Assembly (NCBI GenBank): GCA_017552435.1
Contig: JAFZPZ010000015.1
Location: 1 to 64,000, forward strand
Source of the DNA: Bacteroidaceae bacterium
GTDB lineage: Bacteria; Bacteroidota; Bacteroidia; Bacteroidales; Bacteroidaceae
Length of the DNA stretch: 64,000 nt
Reading direction: 5' to 3'
Below, piece by piece: positions 23,902-32,210 of this stretch. The position numbers were made by a program, and so were the translations under genes. The stretch's first letter is position 1. Every line of letters starts with the position of its first letter. The notes beneath the pieces are model-generated. The model was not told the DNA's origin, did no database searches, and saw nothing but the letters and a program-made list of their open reading frames with translations.

Positions 23902-24917
23902 TGGCAAAGCGACTGCAGGAACACCTCAACTCCAACTACATCGAACTCGCATCACGGCTTCGACCCAAGAATGCGGTGCGAAAAGTTGTGGCCTATGTCG
24001 AGAGCTACGATGACGTCTTCTTCTGGCGTTCCGTCCTGCAGGACTTCGAAACCGACAAACTTCGCTTCGAAGTCATGTTGCCCTCGCGCCGCACACTTAG
24101 CAAGGGGAAAAAGGCTGCCCTCATGAATCGTCTAGGACCCTCTCTTGGCGACTTTATGATTGCCTGCGTAGACGCCGACTACGACTACCTCATGCAGGGT
24201 GCCACCGAGGTAAGCCGCACACTCCTGTCATCACCCTACATCATGCACACTTATGCCTATGCTATCGAGAACTACCAGTGTTACGCTCCATCCCTGCATA
24301 CAGCTTGTGTCATGAGTACCCTTAATGACCGCGACATTTTCTCTATCGAGGCATTCATCGAGCAGTTCAGCCTCATCATCTGGCCGCTCTTCGTTTGGAG
24401 CATCTGGGCACACCGATACGGACAAGCCAACATCTACAGCATCACCGACTTCGCACAGACAATCACATTCCACGACATCAATCCCTGGCACCCGGAAAAT
24501 GCTCTAGAGCACTTAAAACAAAGAGTTAACAAACAAGTAGCTTGGCTGCAACGGAAATTCCCCAAAGCAAAGGACTCCTACCTGAAACTGAGAAAGGCCC
24601 TACAGGAAGAACTCAATATTCGTCCAGCCGAGACATATCTCTATATACAGGGGCATGCCCTCATGGATGGCGTTGTGTTGCCTTTGCTAAATCCTGTCTG
24701 CAACATTCTGCGACGAGAGAGAGAGAAAGAGATTACGCAACTTGCCGTGCACAATTGTCAGAAGCAGAACGAGCTATCCGGCTATCGGCACAGCCAGTCA
24801 CCTATCGATCTAATGCTACGCAAGGGAACAGCTTTCAAGCAGAGCCCTCCCTATCAGCTTCTACGTGCCGATATCGAACGGCTTGCTGAAAGAATCAGCA
24901 AGCACCTTCCTGCTTGA
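23901..24917 (+). CDS. DUF4435 (TOPRIM-like, AriB-type) protein
   Basis: 338 residues. VVAYVESYDDVFFW (Glu34) and DFMIACVDADYDYLM (Asp91, Asp93) are the Glu and DxD metal-binding residues of the TOPRIM fold as found in DUF4435 and the OLD nuclease. The rest is helical, with a pair of Trp-rich segments at about 160-175. In PARIS the DUF4435 partner AriB is a toxic nuclease released on activation. Here the DUF4435 gene overlaps the ATPase gene by one base, so both are made in a fixed ratio. The last 23 bases overlap the convergent pfkB gene. The function in this host (phage defence or a housekeeping role) is inferred from the pair architecture only. Confidence 0.78.
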   Translation: MAKRLQEHLNSNYIELASRLRPKNAVRKVVAYVESYDDVFFWRSVLQDFETDKLRFEVMLPSRRTLSKGKKAALMNRLGPSLGDFMIACVDADYDYLMQGATEVSRTLLSSPYIMHTYAYAIENYQCYAPSLHTACVMSTLNDRDIFSIEAFIEQFSLIIWPLFVWSIWAHRYGQANIYSITDFAQTITFHDINPWHPENALEHLKQRVNKQVAWLQRKFPKAKDSYLKLRKALQEELNIRPAETYLYIQGHALMDGVVLPLLNPVCNILRREREKEITQLAVHNCQKQNELSGYRHSQSPIDLMLRKGTAFKQSPPYQLLRADIERLAERISKHLPA

Positions 24918-26094
24918 GATATTGCCCGTAAAGTTCCTGAAGGTAGGACTGCTTTTCACCCTCTTTCCCTTCGAGGTAAGTTCCACCGTAATAGAAGCAG
25001 GCAAACCCACCAGAGACAATGCCCCAACGACAAGCCTCCTTCAAATCAAGTTTTGACAATTGGCAATTGATAATTGACAATTGACGGGCCAAGGAACCGA
25101 TGACGCCACCTGCGAAGTTGTCGCCACAACCCGTACTGTCGCCCTTCTTGCCCTGTTTTAGGGCCTCGCCTACTGCAGCAGAGACAGGCATCGTTTGTTC
25201 TGGCACTTTGCCAAAGAGAGGACTGTCGGCCCAGAGGCTGACGTTTCGGGCTCCATTGGTAACGAGTACTGCACCCGTTCCCTTCTCGCGGAAGAAAGAT
25301 ATTGCGGAAGTGATATCGACACATCCGCTCAGGCGGAGCGCTTCTTCATGATCCACAATGAGCAAGTCAATGAAGCGATAGCTCTCGTCACTGTCACCCA
25401 TCGGCCAGCGTTGTTCCGGGTGTTCCTTCTCATTGATGAAGTCATAGACGGTATTGACAACGGTGATGCTGCCTTTCGACTTGGCCCGCTTGAGCATAGC
25501 GCTCAATCCCTGATGAATGCGGGGAACAAGGGCTGTGCCGCCGAAGACGCATATTTCGCTGTTGTAGAAGCTGTCATCTACCTCTTCTGGCAAATAGTGC
25601 CACGATGCGCCGATGGTGTTTACAAAAGTGCGCTCTCCGTGTCTGTTGTCGTAATTGGGATCGGACAGCACACTGGTCGAGGCTGTCTCGCTTCCTTTCT
25701 GTATGCGATAATGGCTTAAATCGACAGGCGTCTGACGCAATTTCTTCAGCAGGTCCTCTCCCACTTCGTCATCTCCACTGCAGCCATAGAAACTGACCTT
25801 GCTCTCTTCCCATGCCAATTGTGCGGCGTTTATGAGAGCAACGATGCAAGGGCCGCCGATGTTCTCTTTGTCAGCCTTGCGCCCACTAGTGAGCAGCGGC
25901 AAGATATCCGACGAGAAAGACTGACCGGCAAAGTGTTCCAGTTCTTCTTCAAATGTCAGTTTGCCAGGCTCCAGTCCGCCGTCTCCAGCCTTCTTGCTCA
26001 GATACTTGCGGAAACTTTCCGATTGGAAATCAATATTATCGTAAATGCGGTCCATGAGGCAGCAGCCTACACCGCTGATTCTTATCTTTTTCAT
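24895..26094 (-). CDS. PfkB family carbohydrate kinase
   Basis: 399 residues from the ATG at 26094 (MKKIRISGVGCCLMDRIYDN). The PfkB/ribokinase signatures are GGPCIVALINAAQLAW (N-terminal glycine pair) and the C-terminal GDSTGCGDNFAGGV, where the Asp is the catalytic base. It phosphorylates a sugar or nucleoside; its place beside a D-lyxose/mannose isomerase and a class II aldolase suggests fructokinase or a related ketose kinase. Residues coded by 25053-25085 (RQLSIINCQLSKL) come from a 7-bp tandem repeat inside the gene, and the start codon itself lies in another such array. In-frame upstream codons exist to 26145 but only translate that repeat. It shares 23 bp with the DUF4435 gene end. Confidence 0.85.
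   Translation of the reverse strand: MKKIRISGVGCCLMDRIYDNIDFQSESFRKYLSKKAGDGGLEPGKLTFEEELEHFAGQSFSSDILPLLTSGRKADKENIGGPCIVALINAAQLAWEESKVSFYGCSGDDEVGEDLLKKLRQTPVDLSHYRIQKGSETASTSVLSDPNYDNRHGERTFVNTIGASWHYLPEEVDDSFYNSEICVFGGTALVPRIHQGLSAMLKRAKSKGSITVVNTVYDFINEKEHPEQRWPMGDSDESYRFIDLLIVDHEEALRLSGCVDITSAISFFREKGTGAVLVTNGARNVSLWADSPLFGKVPEQTMPVSAAVGEALKQGKKGDSTGCGDNFAGGVIGSLARQLSIINCQLSKLDLKEACRWGIVSGGFACFYYGGTYLEGKEGEKQSYLQELYGQYLKQEGAC
25053..25085. repeat. 7-bp tandem repeat (TTGACAA type) inside pfkB
   Basis: Nearly five units TTGACAA, TTGGCAA, TTGATAA, TTGACAA, TTGAC within the coding region of the PfkB kinase. The tract looks like the noncoding arrays elsewhere but stays in frame. Confidence 0.85.
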
Positions 26095-26119
26095 TGAGCA
26101 TTGAACATTGAGCATTGAG
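26092..26119. repeat. 7-bp tandem repeat (CATTGAG) at the pfkB start
   Basis: Four units CATTGAG/CATTGAA; the first CAT is the complement of the pfkB start codon. Confidence 0.85.
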
Positions 26120-26145
26120 TGCGGTAGCAAATTCTCACTCTTCAC

Positions 26146-26823
26146 TTAGCCGAGGAACTTCCCGTAGTCGGAGCAGAGGAGGTGCAGAGGTGCTTCATCT
26201 TCTTCGATTTCAGGGAAGCGGCCAACGGGTTCGTAGAAGCGGTTGTCGGTGTTGTCGTCGTTGCACTGGCTTACTTCACCCACCATCACTTTGCCCTTGC
26301 CTGGTTCACCGTAGAAGCGGTGATAGAGGTACTGTTCCATGCAGATGCTCTGTCCGGGTTTCAGGATGACGCGACCGCCGGGTTCCATCTCGTGCTCTAT
26401 GCCGTCGATGCGGTAGTGCACGGGCGTCTTGGCAAACTGTTCGTCCTTATCGGCATTGTAGAGTTCGATGACCAGGTTGCCGCCACCGCGATTGATGATG
26501 TCCTCCATCTTCGACCAGTGGAAGTGCATCGGGGTCTCCTGGTTCTCCTCCACAATCATAATCTTCTCGGCGTAGGGTTTCTTATCCACGCCGTACTTGC
26601 CGTTGCGGATGGTGAAGAGGAAGAGGCCGCGTTTCAGGAAGTCGCCCGAGCCGAAGTCGGTGATGTCCCAGCCCAGCATGCGTTCGGTGATGTAACCCAC
26701 CTTGTCTTTGTTGGCCTTCCAGTCGGCCAGACTCCAGTTAGCCCATTCAGGCAGGATGAACTGCTTGGAGGCCAGAAACTTCTCGGCCTCGCGGATGATT
26801 TGGTTAATTTCGCTTCTTTTCAT
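26146..26823 (-). CDS. D-lyxose ketol-isomerase family protein
   Basis: 225 residues, cytosolic cupin-type isomerase. MHFHWSKMEDIINRGGG carries the His, His and Glu metal ligands, and QYLYHRFYG the last His. ITDFGSGDFLKRGLFLFTIRNG is typical of the family (EC 5.3.1.15). Such enzymes interconvert D-lyxose/D-xylulose and also D-mannose/D-fructose. It sits between GH92 upstream (27 bp) and pfkB downstream (51 bp), so use of mannose released by GH92 is the natural reading: mannose to fructose, then phosphorylation. Confidence 0.88.
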   Translation of the reverse strand: MKRSEINQIIREAEKFLASKQFILPEWANWSLADWKANKDKVGYITERMLGWDITDFGSGDFLKRGLFLFTIRNGKYGVDKKPYAEKIMIVEENQETPMHFHWSKMEDIINRGGGNLVIELYNADKDEQFAKTPVHYRIDGIEHEMEPGGRVILKPGQSICMEQYLYHRFYGEPGKGKVMVGEVSQCNDDNTDNRFYEPVGRFPEIEEDEAPLHLLCSDYGKFLG

Positions 26824-26850
26824 ATTGTTTGAGGGTTTGAGGTTATTAGG

Positions 26851-29064
26851 TTATAATGTTATCTCCGATGGTGGTGCAGCTTCGGGAGCAGAGCCCCAAG
26901 TCTTGTTGGGTTGGCATCCCATCGTCAGTTCCAAGATTCCGCCTGCCATCAGCTCTTCGTGGGTGAACCAAGGTTTGTCGAGCGTCTTCCCGTTGAGGCG
27001 AGCGCTCTGTATGAACTTGTTCTCCTGCGAAAGATTCTTGGCTTTGACTGTAAACGTCTTCCCATTAGGCAGGTGGAGGGTCGTCTTCTCGAAGAAGGGA
27101 CTGCCGATGGCATAGGTCGTGGTGCCTGGCGTGACGGGGAAGAAGCCCATCATCGTGAATACCACGAATGCCGACATGCCGCCGCCGTCCTCATCGCCAG
27201 GCATACCCAGATAGCTGTCGATGAAATAGGTGTCGATGAGGCTGTGCAGGTATTTCTGGGCCTTCCATGGCGAGCCGACGTAGTCATATAAATAAGGTAT
27301 ATGGAAACTGGGTTCGTTGCCCATCTGGAACATGCCCATCAGTCCTGTGGCGTCGGGCAGCACGTTGTAAAAGCGGAACTTCGGGGTGCCAATGCCCATA
27401 TGGAAGAGTTCGTCCAGCTTGGCTTCGGCCTTCTCGCGTCCGCCCATCAAGCCTATCAGGCCCTTCAGATCGTGCTTTACGTCCCAGTTGAAGATGTAGG
27501 CGTTGTTCTCGGTGAAGTAGGCGCGCCCGTCGTGCATGGGGTTGAAGGGCTCCACCCACTCGCCGTTGGCATCCTTGGGCCACATCATGCTGTGGTCCTC
27601 GCGGAACACGTTGCGGTAGAACTTCGAACGCTCTGTGAAGAGTTGTTCGTCTTCCGTCTTGCCCAGCATCTGTGCAATCTTGGCGATGCACCAGTCGGAG
27701 TAGCTGTTGACGGTCGTAAGGGAAACGGCTTGTCGACGCTCCCAGTTGGTATCGACCTGCGGCACCGTCTCTGGCTCTCCCGGACGGAGTGCGGGGAAGT
27801 AGCCGTGCTCGGTGTAGAACGAGTCGAGGGGTGTGGCAGGTCCACTGTACCAGGGAAGCAGACTGCGCTCCAGCGAGTTTTTGCGGAAGCCCTCGTAGGC
27901 GGTCTCCATATCGAAGCGGAGTCCTTTCTGCCAGGCATCCCACATCCAGACAGCCGTGAAGTTACCCGTCATGCCGGCCCATTCGCCCGAGGTAAGGGCA
28001 AAGCGAGGCATCACACCACTCTCCTTGTACATCTCGATGAAGGAGTTGATCTTCTGCACCTCCATCTCTGGGTTGAGGATGGTCTGCAGTGGTTCCAAGG
28101 CGATGTGGGTATCCCACACCCAGTTATCGACGTAGAACGGCTCGTCGCTCTCGTGCACCTGGCGGTCCCAAGCGCTGAAGAACCGGCCGTACTCGTTGAT
28201 ATCCACCATACGCTCCGAGCAACGGTAGAGGGCGGTGTAGAAGGTGCGCATGTGGGCATCTGTGCCGCCGCTTACCTCAATCTGTCCCAGTCGCTTCTCC
28301 CATGTCTTCTTGGCGTCCTTCTTTACGCGGTCGAAGTCGAACGCCGGAATCTCTTGCTTCATGTTGTCCCGAGCCTGCTCCACGCTGATGTAGGAGATGC
28401 CGTAGCGCATTGTCACCGTGCGGGCACCCTCGTCGGCTGTGAGCATGAGGTGCTTCGTGTCCTCGCCGGGATAATGGATGTCGTGCATGTCGCAGTCGAA
28501 TTCGGCATAGAGGTAGGCCGTCATGTTCTCCTTACACTCGAAAGGTCCGAACTCGGCTGTACCTGTGACGACACGGTTCCCCTCGTGGTCGTAGAAGCCG
28601 ATGGGAGTACGGCTGCGAAAGCGCATGGTATGCTGTCCATCACCGTTGAAGGTCATGCGGACGATGCTGCTCTTCTTGGCCGGAGCAAACTCGAACATCA
28701 CGCCGTCCAGTTGGGCACGGTAATAATATGGATGCGTCTCGTCGTTGTTGCAGACGCCGGGTGCGGACCACACACTCTCGGGGTCGGGCGTGCAGAAAGG
28801 CATGAAGCCAAATACCCAGTGCCGACGGTGGTTGGGCATCTGCAGGGCGAAGTCGTCGAGCCAGTCGTCGAGCATGCTGTTTCGCAGGGGAACGAAACGC
28901 AGCATCTCGTTTGGCAGGTGCATTGTCTGCCTGGTGGTTTCCAGCAGGACGCTCACACCGCCGATGGTGGGGTCAACATATTCGGTCAGGGGTTTCCTGG
29001 AGTCACCCCCGCAGGCAAGCATCGTCAGGCATAGACCCAGGCTTATGAATAGTTTAGAGTTCAT
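26851..29064 (-). CDS. GH92 alpha-mannosidase-like lipoprotein
   Basis: 737 residues with a lipoprotein signal (MNSKLFISLGLCLTMLACGG, lipid on Cys18). The GH92 framework is visible: TEYVDPTIGG, TFYTALYRCSERM, WVWDTHIALEPLQTI and, in place of the usual GNDDxGxMSAW, GMPGDEDGGGMSAFVVF. The loop thus holds Asp-Glu-Asp-Gly-Gly, a departure from the first GH92 in this window, and the aromatic residue after MSA is Phe instead of Trp. This may alter metal binding or specificity. The gene lies in an operon with aldolase (112 bp upstream) and D-lyxose isomerase (27 bp downstream). An outer-membrane lipoprotein location is expected. Confidence 0.85.
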   Translation of the reverse strand: MNSKLFISLGLCLTMLACGGDSRKPLTEYVDPTIGGVSVLLETTRQTMHLPNEMLRFVPLRNSMLDDWLDDFALQMPNHRRHWVFGFMPFCTPDPESVWSAPGVCNNDETHPYYYRAQLDGVMFEFAPAKKSSIVRMTFNGDGQHTMRFRSRTPIGFYDHEGNRVVTGTAEFGPFECKENMTAYLYAEFDCDMHDIHYPGEDTKHLMLTADEGARTVTMRYGISYISVEQARDNMKQEIPAFDFDRVKKDAKKTWEKRLGQIEVSGGTDAHMRTFYTALYRCSERMVDINEYGRFFSAWDRQVHESDEPFYVDNWVWDTHIALEPLQTILNPEMEVQKINSFIEMYKESGVMPRFALTSGEWAGMTGNFTAVWMWDAWQKGLRFDMETAYEGFRKNSLERSLLPWYSGPATPLDSFYTEHGYFPALRPGEPETVPQVDTNWERRQAVSLTTVNSYSDWCIAKIAQMLGKTEDEQLFTERSKFYRNVFREDHSMMWPKDANGEWVEPFNPMHDGRAYFTENNAYIFNWDVKHDLKGLIGLMGGREKAEAKLDELFHMGIGTPKFRFYNVLPDATGLMGMFQMGNEPSFHIPYLYDYVGSPWKAQKYLHSLIDTYFIDSYLGMPGDEDGGGMSAFVVFTMMGFFPVTPGTTTYAIGSPFFEKTTLHLPNGKTFTVKAKNLSQENKFIQSARLNGKTLDKPWFTHEELMAGGILELTMGCQPNKTWGSAPEAAPPSEITL

Positions 29065-29066
29065 AG

Positions 29067-29122
29067 TCGTTTAGTTGTTTGGTCGTTTGGTCGTTTAGTT
29101 GTTTAGTCGTTTGGTCGTTTGG
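29067..29122. repeat. 8-bp tandem repeat (TCGTTTGG)
   Basis: Seven units of TCGTTTAG/TTGTTTGG/TCGTTTGG, strictly 8 bp apart, in the gap between the aldolase and GH92 genes. Different in period from the 7-bp family. Confidence 0.85.
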
Positions 29123-29176
29123 GAGGAGTTAACTTCTTTAACTTTGTTAACTTCCATAATTATTAATTTTTCACTT

Positions 29177-30016
29177 TTAATTTTTAATTCTGTCGTTGCT
29201 CTCGAACAGCATCATATGCTCTTTCACCACTTCCCGCGAAGCGTCTATCATCACCTGTTTCAGGGGCACATATTCTTCGTCGGGTTTCTGGGTCAAACGT
29301 TCGTTGATGCGCTTCATGATGCCGCGCTGGATAGCTGTAGCGACGTTTATCTTGCAGATGCCGTTGTGGATGCAGGCCTTGAAGTCCTCCACGCTGGTGC
29401 CGCTGCCGCCGTGCAGGACGAGGGGCAGGCGGTTGGCCTCGTGAATCTCGATGAGGCGCCGGATGTTCAGTTGCGGCGTGTGGACATAGTGCCCATGCAG
29501 GTTACCGATGGCGATGGCCAGCGCGTCGATGCCCGTAGCTTGTACGAAGCGCACCGACTCCTCCACATCGGTGAAGACATCGGCCGTATCCACGCCTGAG
29601 TTGCCCACCTTGCCCAGTTCGGCCTCCACATCCACGCCAGCAGCCTTGGCGATACGCGTCACCTGGCTGGTGACGGCCACATTCTCCTCGAATGGGAGCG
29701 CCGCACCGTCGAACATCACAGAGGTAAAGCCCAACCGTATGGCTCGGACGCAGGTCTCCAGGCTCTGCCCGTGGTCCAGATGCACACAAACCGGTACCGA
29801 TGCCCGCTTGGCGGCTTCCAAATAGAGCGGCGCCATCATCTCCATCGGAGCTTCCGGGAACTGCACCTCGGCCAGTTGCAGAATGATGGGAGAACGCAGC
29901 TCTTCGGCAGCCTCCAGGGCGCCCATCACGTTCTCCAGACTCAGACAATTGAATGCCCCTACGGCATAGTGTCGTTTGTTGGCATCCTTCAGTATTTCAC
30001 TCAGAGTTACTAACAT
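29177..30016 (-). CDS. Class II ketose-bisphosphate aldolase
   Basis: 279 residues. VGAFNCLSLENVMGALEAAEE, VPVCVHLDHGQSLETC (catalytic Asp and zinc His in HLDHG), VEAELGKVG, LAIAIGNLHGHY and LVLHGGSGT (zinc His) are the class II fructose/tagatose-bisphosphate aldolase motifs. It cleaves a ketose-1,6-bisphosphate or ketose-1-phosphate to dihydroxyacetone phosphate and an aldehyde. It is the first gene of the minus-strand operon aldolase-GH92-isomerase-PfkB, matching a path from released mannose to triose phosphates. The specific sugar cannot be decided from the sequence. Confidence 0.88.
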   Translation of the reverse strand: MLVTLSEILKDANKRHYAVGAFNCLSLENVMGALEAAEELRSPIILQLAEVQFPEAPMEMMAPLYLEAAKRASVPVCVHLDHGQSLETCVRAIRLGFTSVMFDGAALPFEENVAVTSQVTRIAKAAGVDVEAELGKVGNSGVDTADVFTDVEESVRFVQATGIDALAIAIGNLHGHYVHTPQLNIRRLIEIHEANRLPLVLHGGSGTSVEDFKACIHNGICKINVATAIQRGIMKRINERLTQKPDEEYVPLKQVMIDASREVVKEHMMLFESNDRIKN

Positions 30017-30044
30017 ATTGCGTCATTTTATGGTATTGATACTG

Positions 30045-30052
30045 CAAAATTA
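30045..30052 (-). promoter_or_regulatory. -7 box of the aldolase operon
   Basis: Minus-strand TAATTTTG fits TAnnTTTG, 29 bp before the aldolase ATG. No clear -33 TTTG. Confidence 0.5.
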
Positions 30053-30109
30053 TAAAATCCTTTTCATATATTGAACTAAAACGCTCAATTTTTACACAAT
30101 AAATTGCAC

Positions 30110-30125
30110 TTAATGACGTCATGAA
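30110..30125. promoter_or_regulatory. Palindrome around TGACGTCA between divergent promoters
   Basis: ATGACGTCAT (30113-30122) is perfectly palindromic and extends to TT/AA on both sides with one mismatch per arm. It lies between the -7 boxes of the aldolase operon and the DUF3667 gene, a fitting place for a regulator site. Confidence 0.4.
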
Positions 30126-30137
30126 GAGAAAAAAATG

Positions 30138-30145
30138 TAACTTTG
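30138..30145 (+). promoter_or_regulatory. -7 box of the DUF3667 gene
   Basis: TAACTTTG, 26 bp before the ATG at 30171; no TTTG at -33. Confidence 0.5.
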
Positions 30146-30170
30146 TACCTGTCACTGTAAGGTTAGTACT

Positions 30171-31016
30171 ATGAAAGCTAGGATCAAGAGCTTGAAACGA
30201 AGCATAAAGGAGAGAGAACAGAGTCCTTTCACCTACGAATTCAAGGACGAGGAAGTACACAGGTGCCTGAACTGCGACCATGAGTTCACGGGAAACTACT
30301 GCCCCTACTGCTCGCAATCCGCCGATACGAAGCGTATCACGTGGCGGAGCGTCCCGAAAGGTTTTTTGGAGTTGTGGGGATTCAACAATGCGCGTTCCGT
30401 ACCGGGCACGTTATGGCAGCTCACCTATCGCCCGGGATACCTCATCCTGGACTATCTGCGGGGACATCGCGTGGCGTGCTATCCCCCCATCAAGCTGCTG
30501 GTGGTGGTAGCCCTCATCACGGGCCTCATGCACCTTTACGTCATCCCGGAAAACGAGGATAATGTCAAGATAGAGGTCGAGGCGGACAAGATAGCTCCGG
30601 GTGAAGAGAGTCCATGGGAACAGGACTTTGCCGACAAGGTAGATGCGGTTGACGACTGGTGCGACAGGAACGAAGGATGGGCTATGCTGGCCATTTGCTC
30701 GCTGCTGATACTGCCCACCTGGCTTCTGTACCGCCATTCGCGGCGCATTCCCAAGCACACGGTGCCGGAGGGGTTCTACATTCAGGTCCTCATGTGTCCG
30801 CTGTTGCTGATTATCTCGATACTCAGCGACATAGACGACATTTTTGTCCTGCTCATACCAATCTACTATTACTACAGCTACCGCCAGCTCTTCGGCTATG
30901 GCATCTGGGGGACCTTCTGGCGGCTGTTCTTGTGCTTCATCATCGCCACCATTGGTTTCCTGCTTCTTATCGCTGCTATTTATGTCGCATACCGGATTTA
31001 CTTACAATTTACTTAA
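30171..31016 (+). CDS. DUF3667 membrane protein
   Basis: 281 residues. A zinc-ribbon-like N-terminus CLNC-(8)-GNYCPYCSQ at about residues 32-50 is the DUF3667 mark, followed by the conserved WRSVPKGFLELWG and RPGYLILDYLRGHRVACYPPIKLL. About four membrane helices follow (from about 105, 170, 200 and 255), so it is an inner-membrane protein with a cytosolic zinc ribbon. The role of the family is unknown. It is transcribed divergently from the aldolase operon and ends 43 bp before the convergent AraC regulator. Confidence 0.85.
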   Translation: MKARIKSLKRSIKEREQSPFTYEFKDEEVHRCLNCDHEFTGNYCPYCSQSADTKRITWRSVPKGFLELWGFNNARSVPGTLWQLTYRPGYLILDYLRGHRVACYPPIKLLVVVALITGLMHLYVIPENEDNVKIEVEADKIAPGEESPWEQDFADKVDAVDDWCDRNEGWAMLAICSLLILPTWLLYRHSRRIPKHTVPEGFYIQVLMCPLLLIISILSDIDDIFVLLIPIYYYYSYRQLFGYGIWGTFWRLFLCFIIATIGFLLLIAAIYVAYRIYLQFT

Positions 31017-31059
31017 AAGGGACCTGCGCGTGGGATGGAAAAGTAGCGAAAATATCTGG

Positions 31060-32184
31060 CTATTGGCGGCGATATGTGCTGGGGGATGATTTGCCCTGCG
31101 AGGCGAAGGCTTTGGCCATGGATGCCTGAGAAGTGAAGCCGCAGTGGGCGGCTATTTCGTTCAGACGCCAGTCTGGGTGCTGGGTGATGAGGGAGATGGC
31201 GTGGCGCACGCGATGCTGGTTGATCATGTCGTAGAAAGATGTGTAGCCGCTGCGCTTGATAGCCTCCAGCAGATAGTTGGAATTGGTGCTGAGCCGGTGG
31301 ATGAAGACTTCACTGGTGATGTGCATCGCGGTGTAGATGCGCTTTTCTTCCATCAGCTCCTTCAACCGGTTGGCCAGCTCTTCGCACCGCGCGTCGCTGA
31401 GGTGGCGGGGGCTTTCCGCGTTCTCGGAACTGTCAGAATTCTCGGTTATATCAGTATAATCCGGATATTCCGGGATAATCCTGACCTTGCGCCAGGGGTT
31501 GAGCGTGATGACACAGAACCATACGCTGGCACAGGAGAAGATCAGGTCGCGCCCGAACTTCACCCACGGCTCGTTGGCCAGGAAGTTGAAGGCCAACAGT
31601 ACAAGTATGAGCGTGGGCACCCACTTGATGATGTTGGCGAAGCGCACGGGGAAGTCGTCGCTGTCGGCGTAGCAGTTCTCGTTGGCTTGCTGCACCGCAC
31701 GTCCTATCTTCAGCGCCATCCGGACGTTCTCCCAAAAGTAGGTAGCAAAGACAAGGATAACGGCAACGCGCATCCCTATGCGCCAGGCTGGGGAAAAGTG
31801 GACGAGGCCCACGGCCTGCAGGAACAGTGGGGTGAGTGCGATGATTGTGGGGTAAACAAACCAGTAGTCGCGGAAGGGGTGGTGCCGCTCGGGAAAGAAA
31901 TAGAGTTCGCACATCACAAGCATCTGGATGGAGAAGAACAGCAGGGCGAAAGCGTTGGCGAAAAGCAGCGCATCGGGGTTGCCAATCTGCACCAGGTAGG
32001 TCAGTTCGAAGACCTGTAGCAGGTAGATGATGCCCACAGCCCGCTGCGCCGGGAACAGCTTGCGGAAATGCTCGCGATAGGCCTCGGGTTTGTAGTACCA
32101 CTTCAGAAGCCAACCGTACAGGTGGGTGACGATGAAGGTCAGGTTGGCCGCAAAGAAAAGCAGGTGGGTGGTAGAGTAGGGCAT
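31060..32184 (-). CDS. Membrane-anchored AraC family regulator
   Basis: 374 residues. The first 240 hold six or seven hydrophobic helices (starting HLLFFAANLTFIVTHLYGWL), then an acidic linker (YTDITENSDSSENAES) and a C-terminal AraC DNA-binding domain: HRLSTNSNYLLEAIKRSGYTSFYDMINQHRV (first HTH) and RLNEIAAHCGFTSQASMAKAFASQGKSSPSTYRR (second HTH). Such 7TM-AraC proteins are frequent in Bacteroidota and are thought to sense a signal in the membrane. The TonB receptor gene lies upstream on the same strand (26 bp), so the two are probably in one transcript with the receptor first. Confidence 0.85.
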   Translation of the reverse strand: MPYSTTHLLFFAANLTFIVTHLYGWLLKWYYKPEAYREHFRKLFPAQRAVGIIYLLQVFELTYLVQIGNPDALLFANAFALLFFSIQMLVMCELYFFPERHHPFRDYWFVYPTIIALTPLFLQAVGLVHFSPAWRIGMRVAVILVFATYFWENVRMALKIGRAVQQANENCYADSDDFPVRFANIIKWVPTLILVLLAFNFLANEPWVKFGRDLIFSCASVWFCVITLNPWRKVRIIPEYPDYTDITENSDSSENAESPRHLSDARCEELANRLKELMEEKRIYTAMHITSEVFIHRLSTNSNYLLEAIKRSGYTSFYDMINQHRVRHAISLITQHPDWRLNEIAAHCGFTSQASMAKAFASQGKSSPSTYRRQ

Positions 32185-32210
32185 AGAGTGTGGGTTTTCT
32201 CGTTCAGGAA

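Noticed and set aside
27301-29034. A 577-codon plus-strand frame opposite GH92
   Set aside because: Antisense shadow of a gene with clear GH92 motifs; low-complexity Val/His/Leu-rich translation.
29067-29122. Member of the 7-bp repeat family
   Set aside because: The period is 8 bp; kept as a separate repeat.
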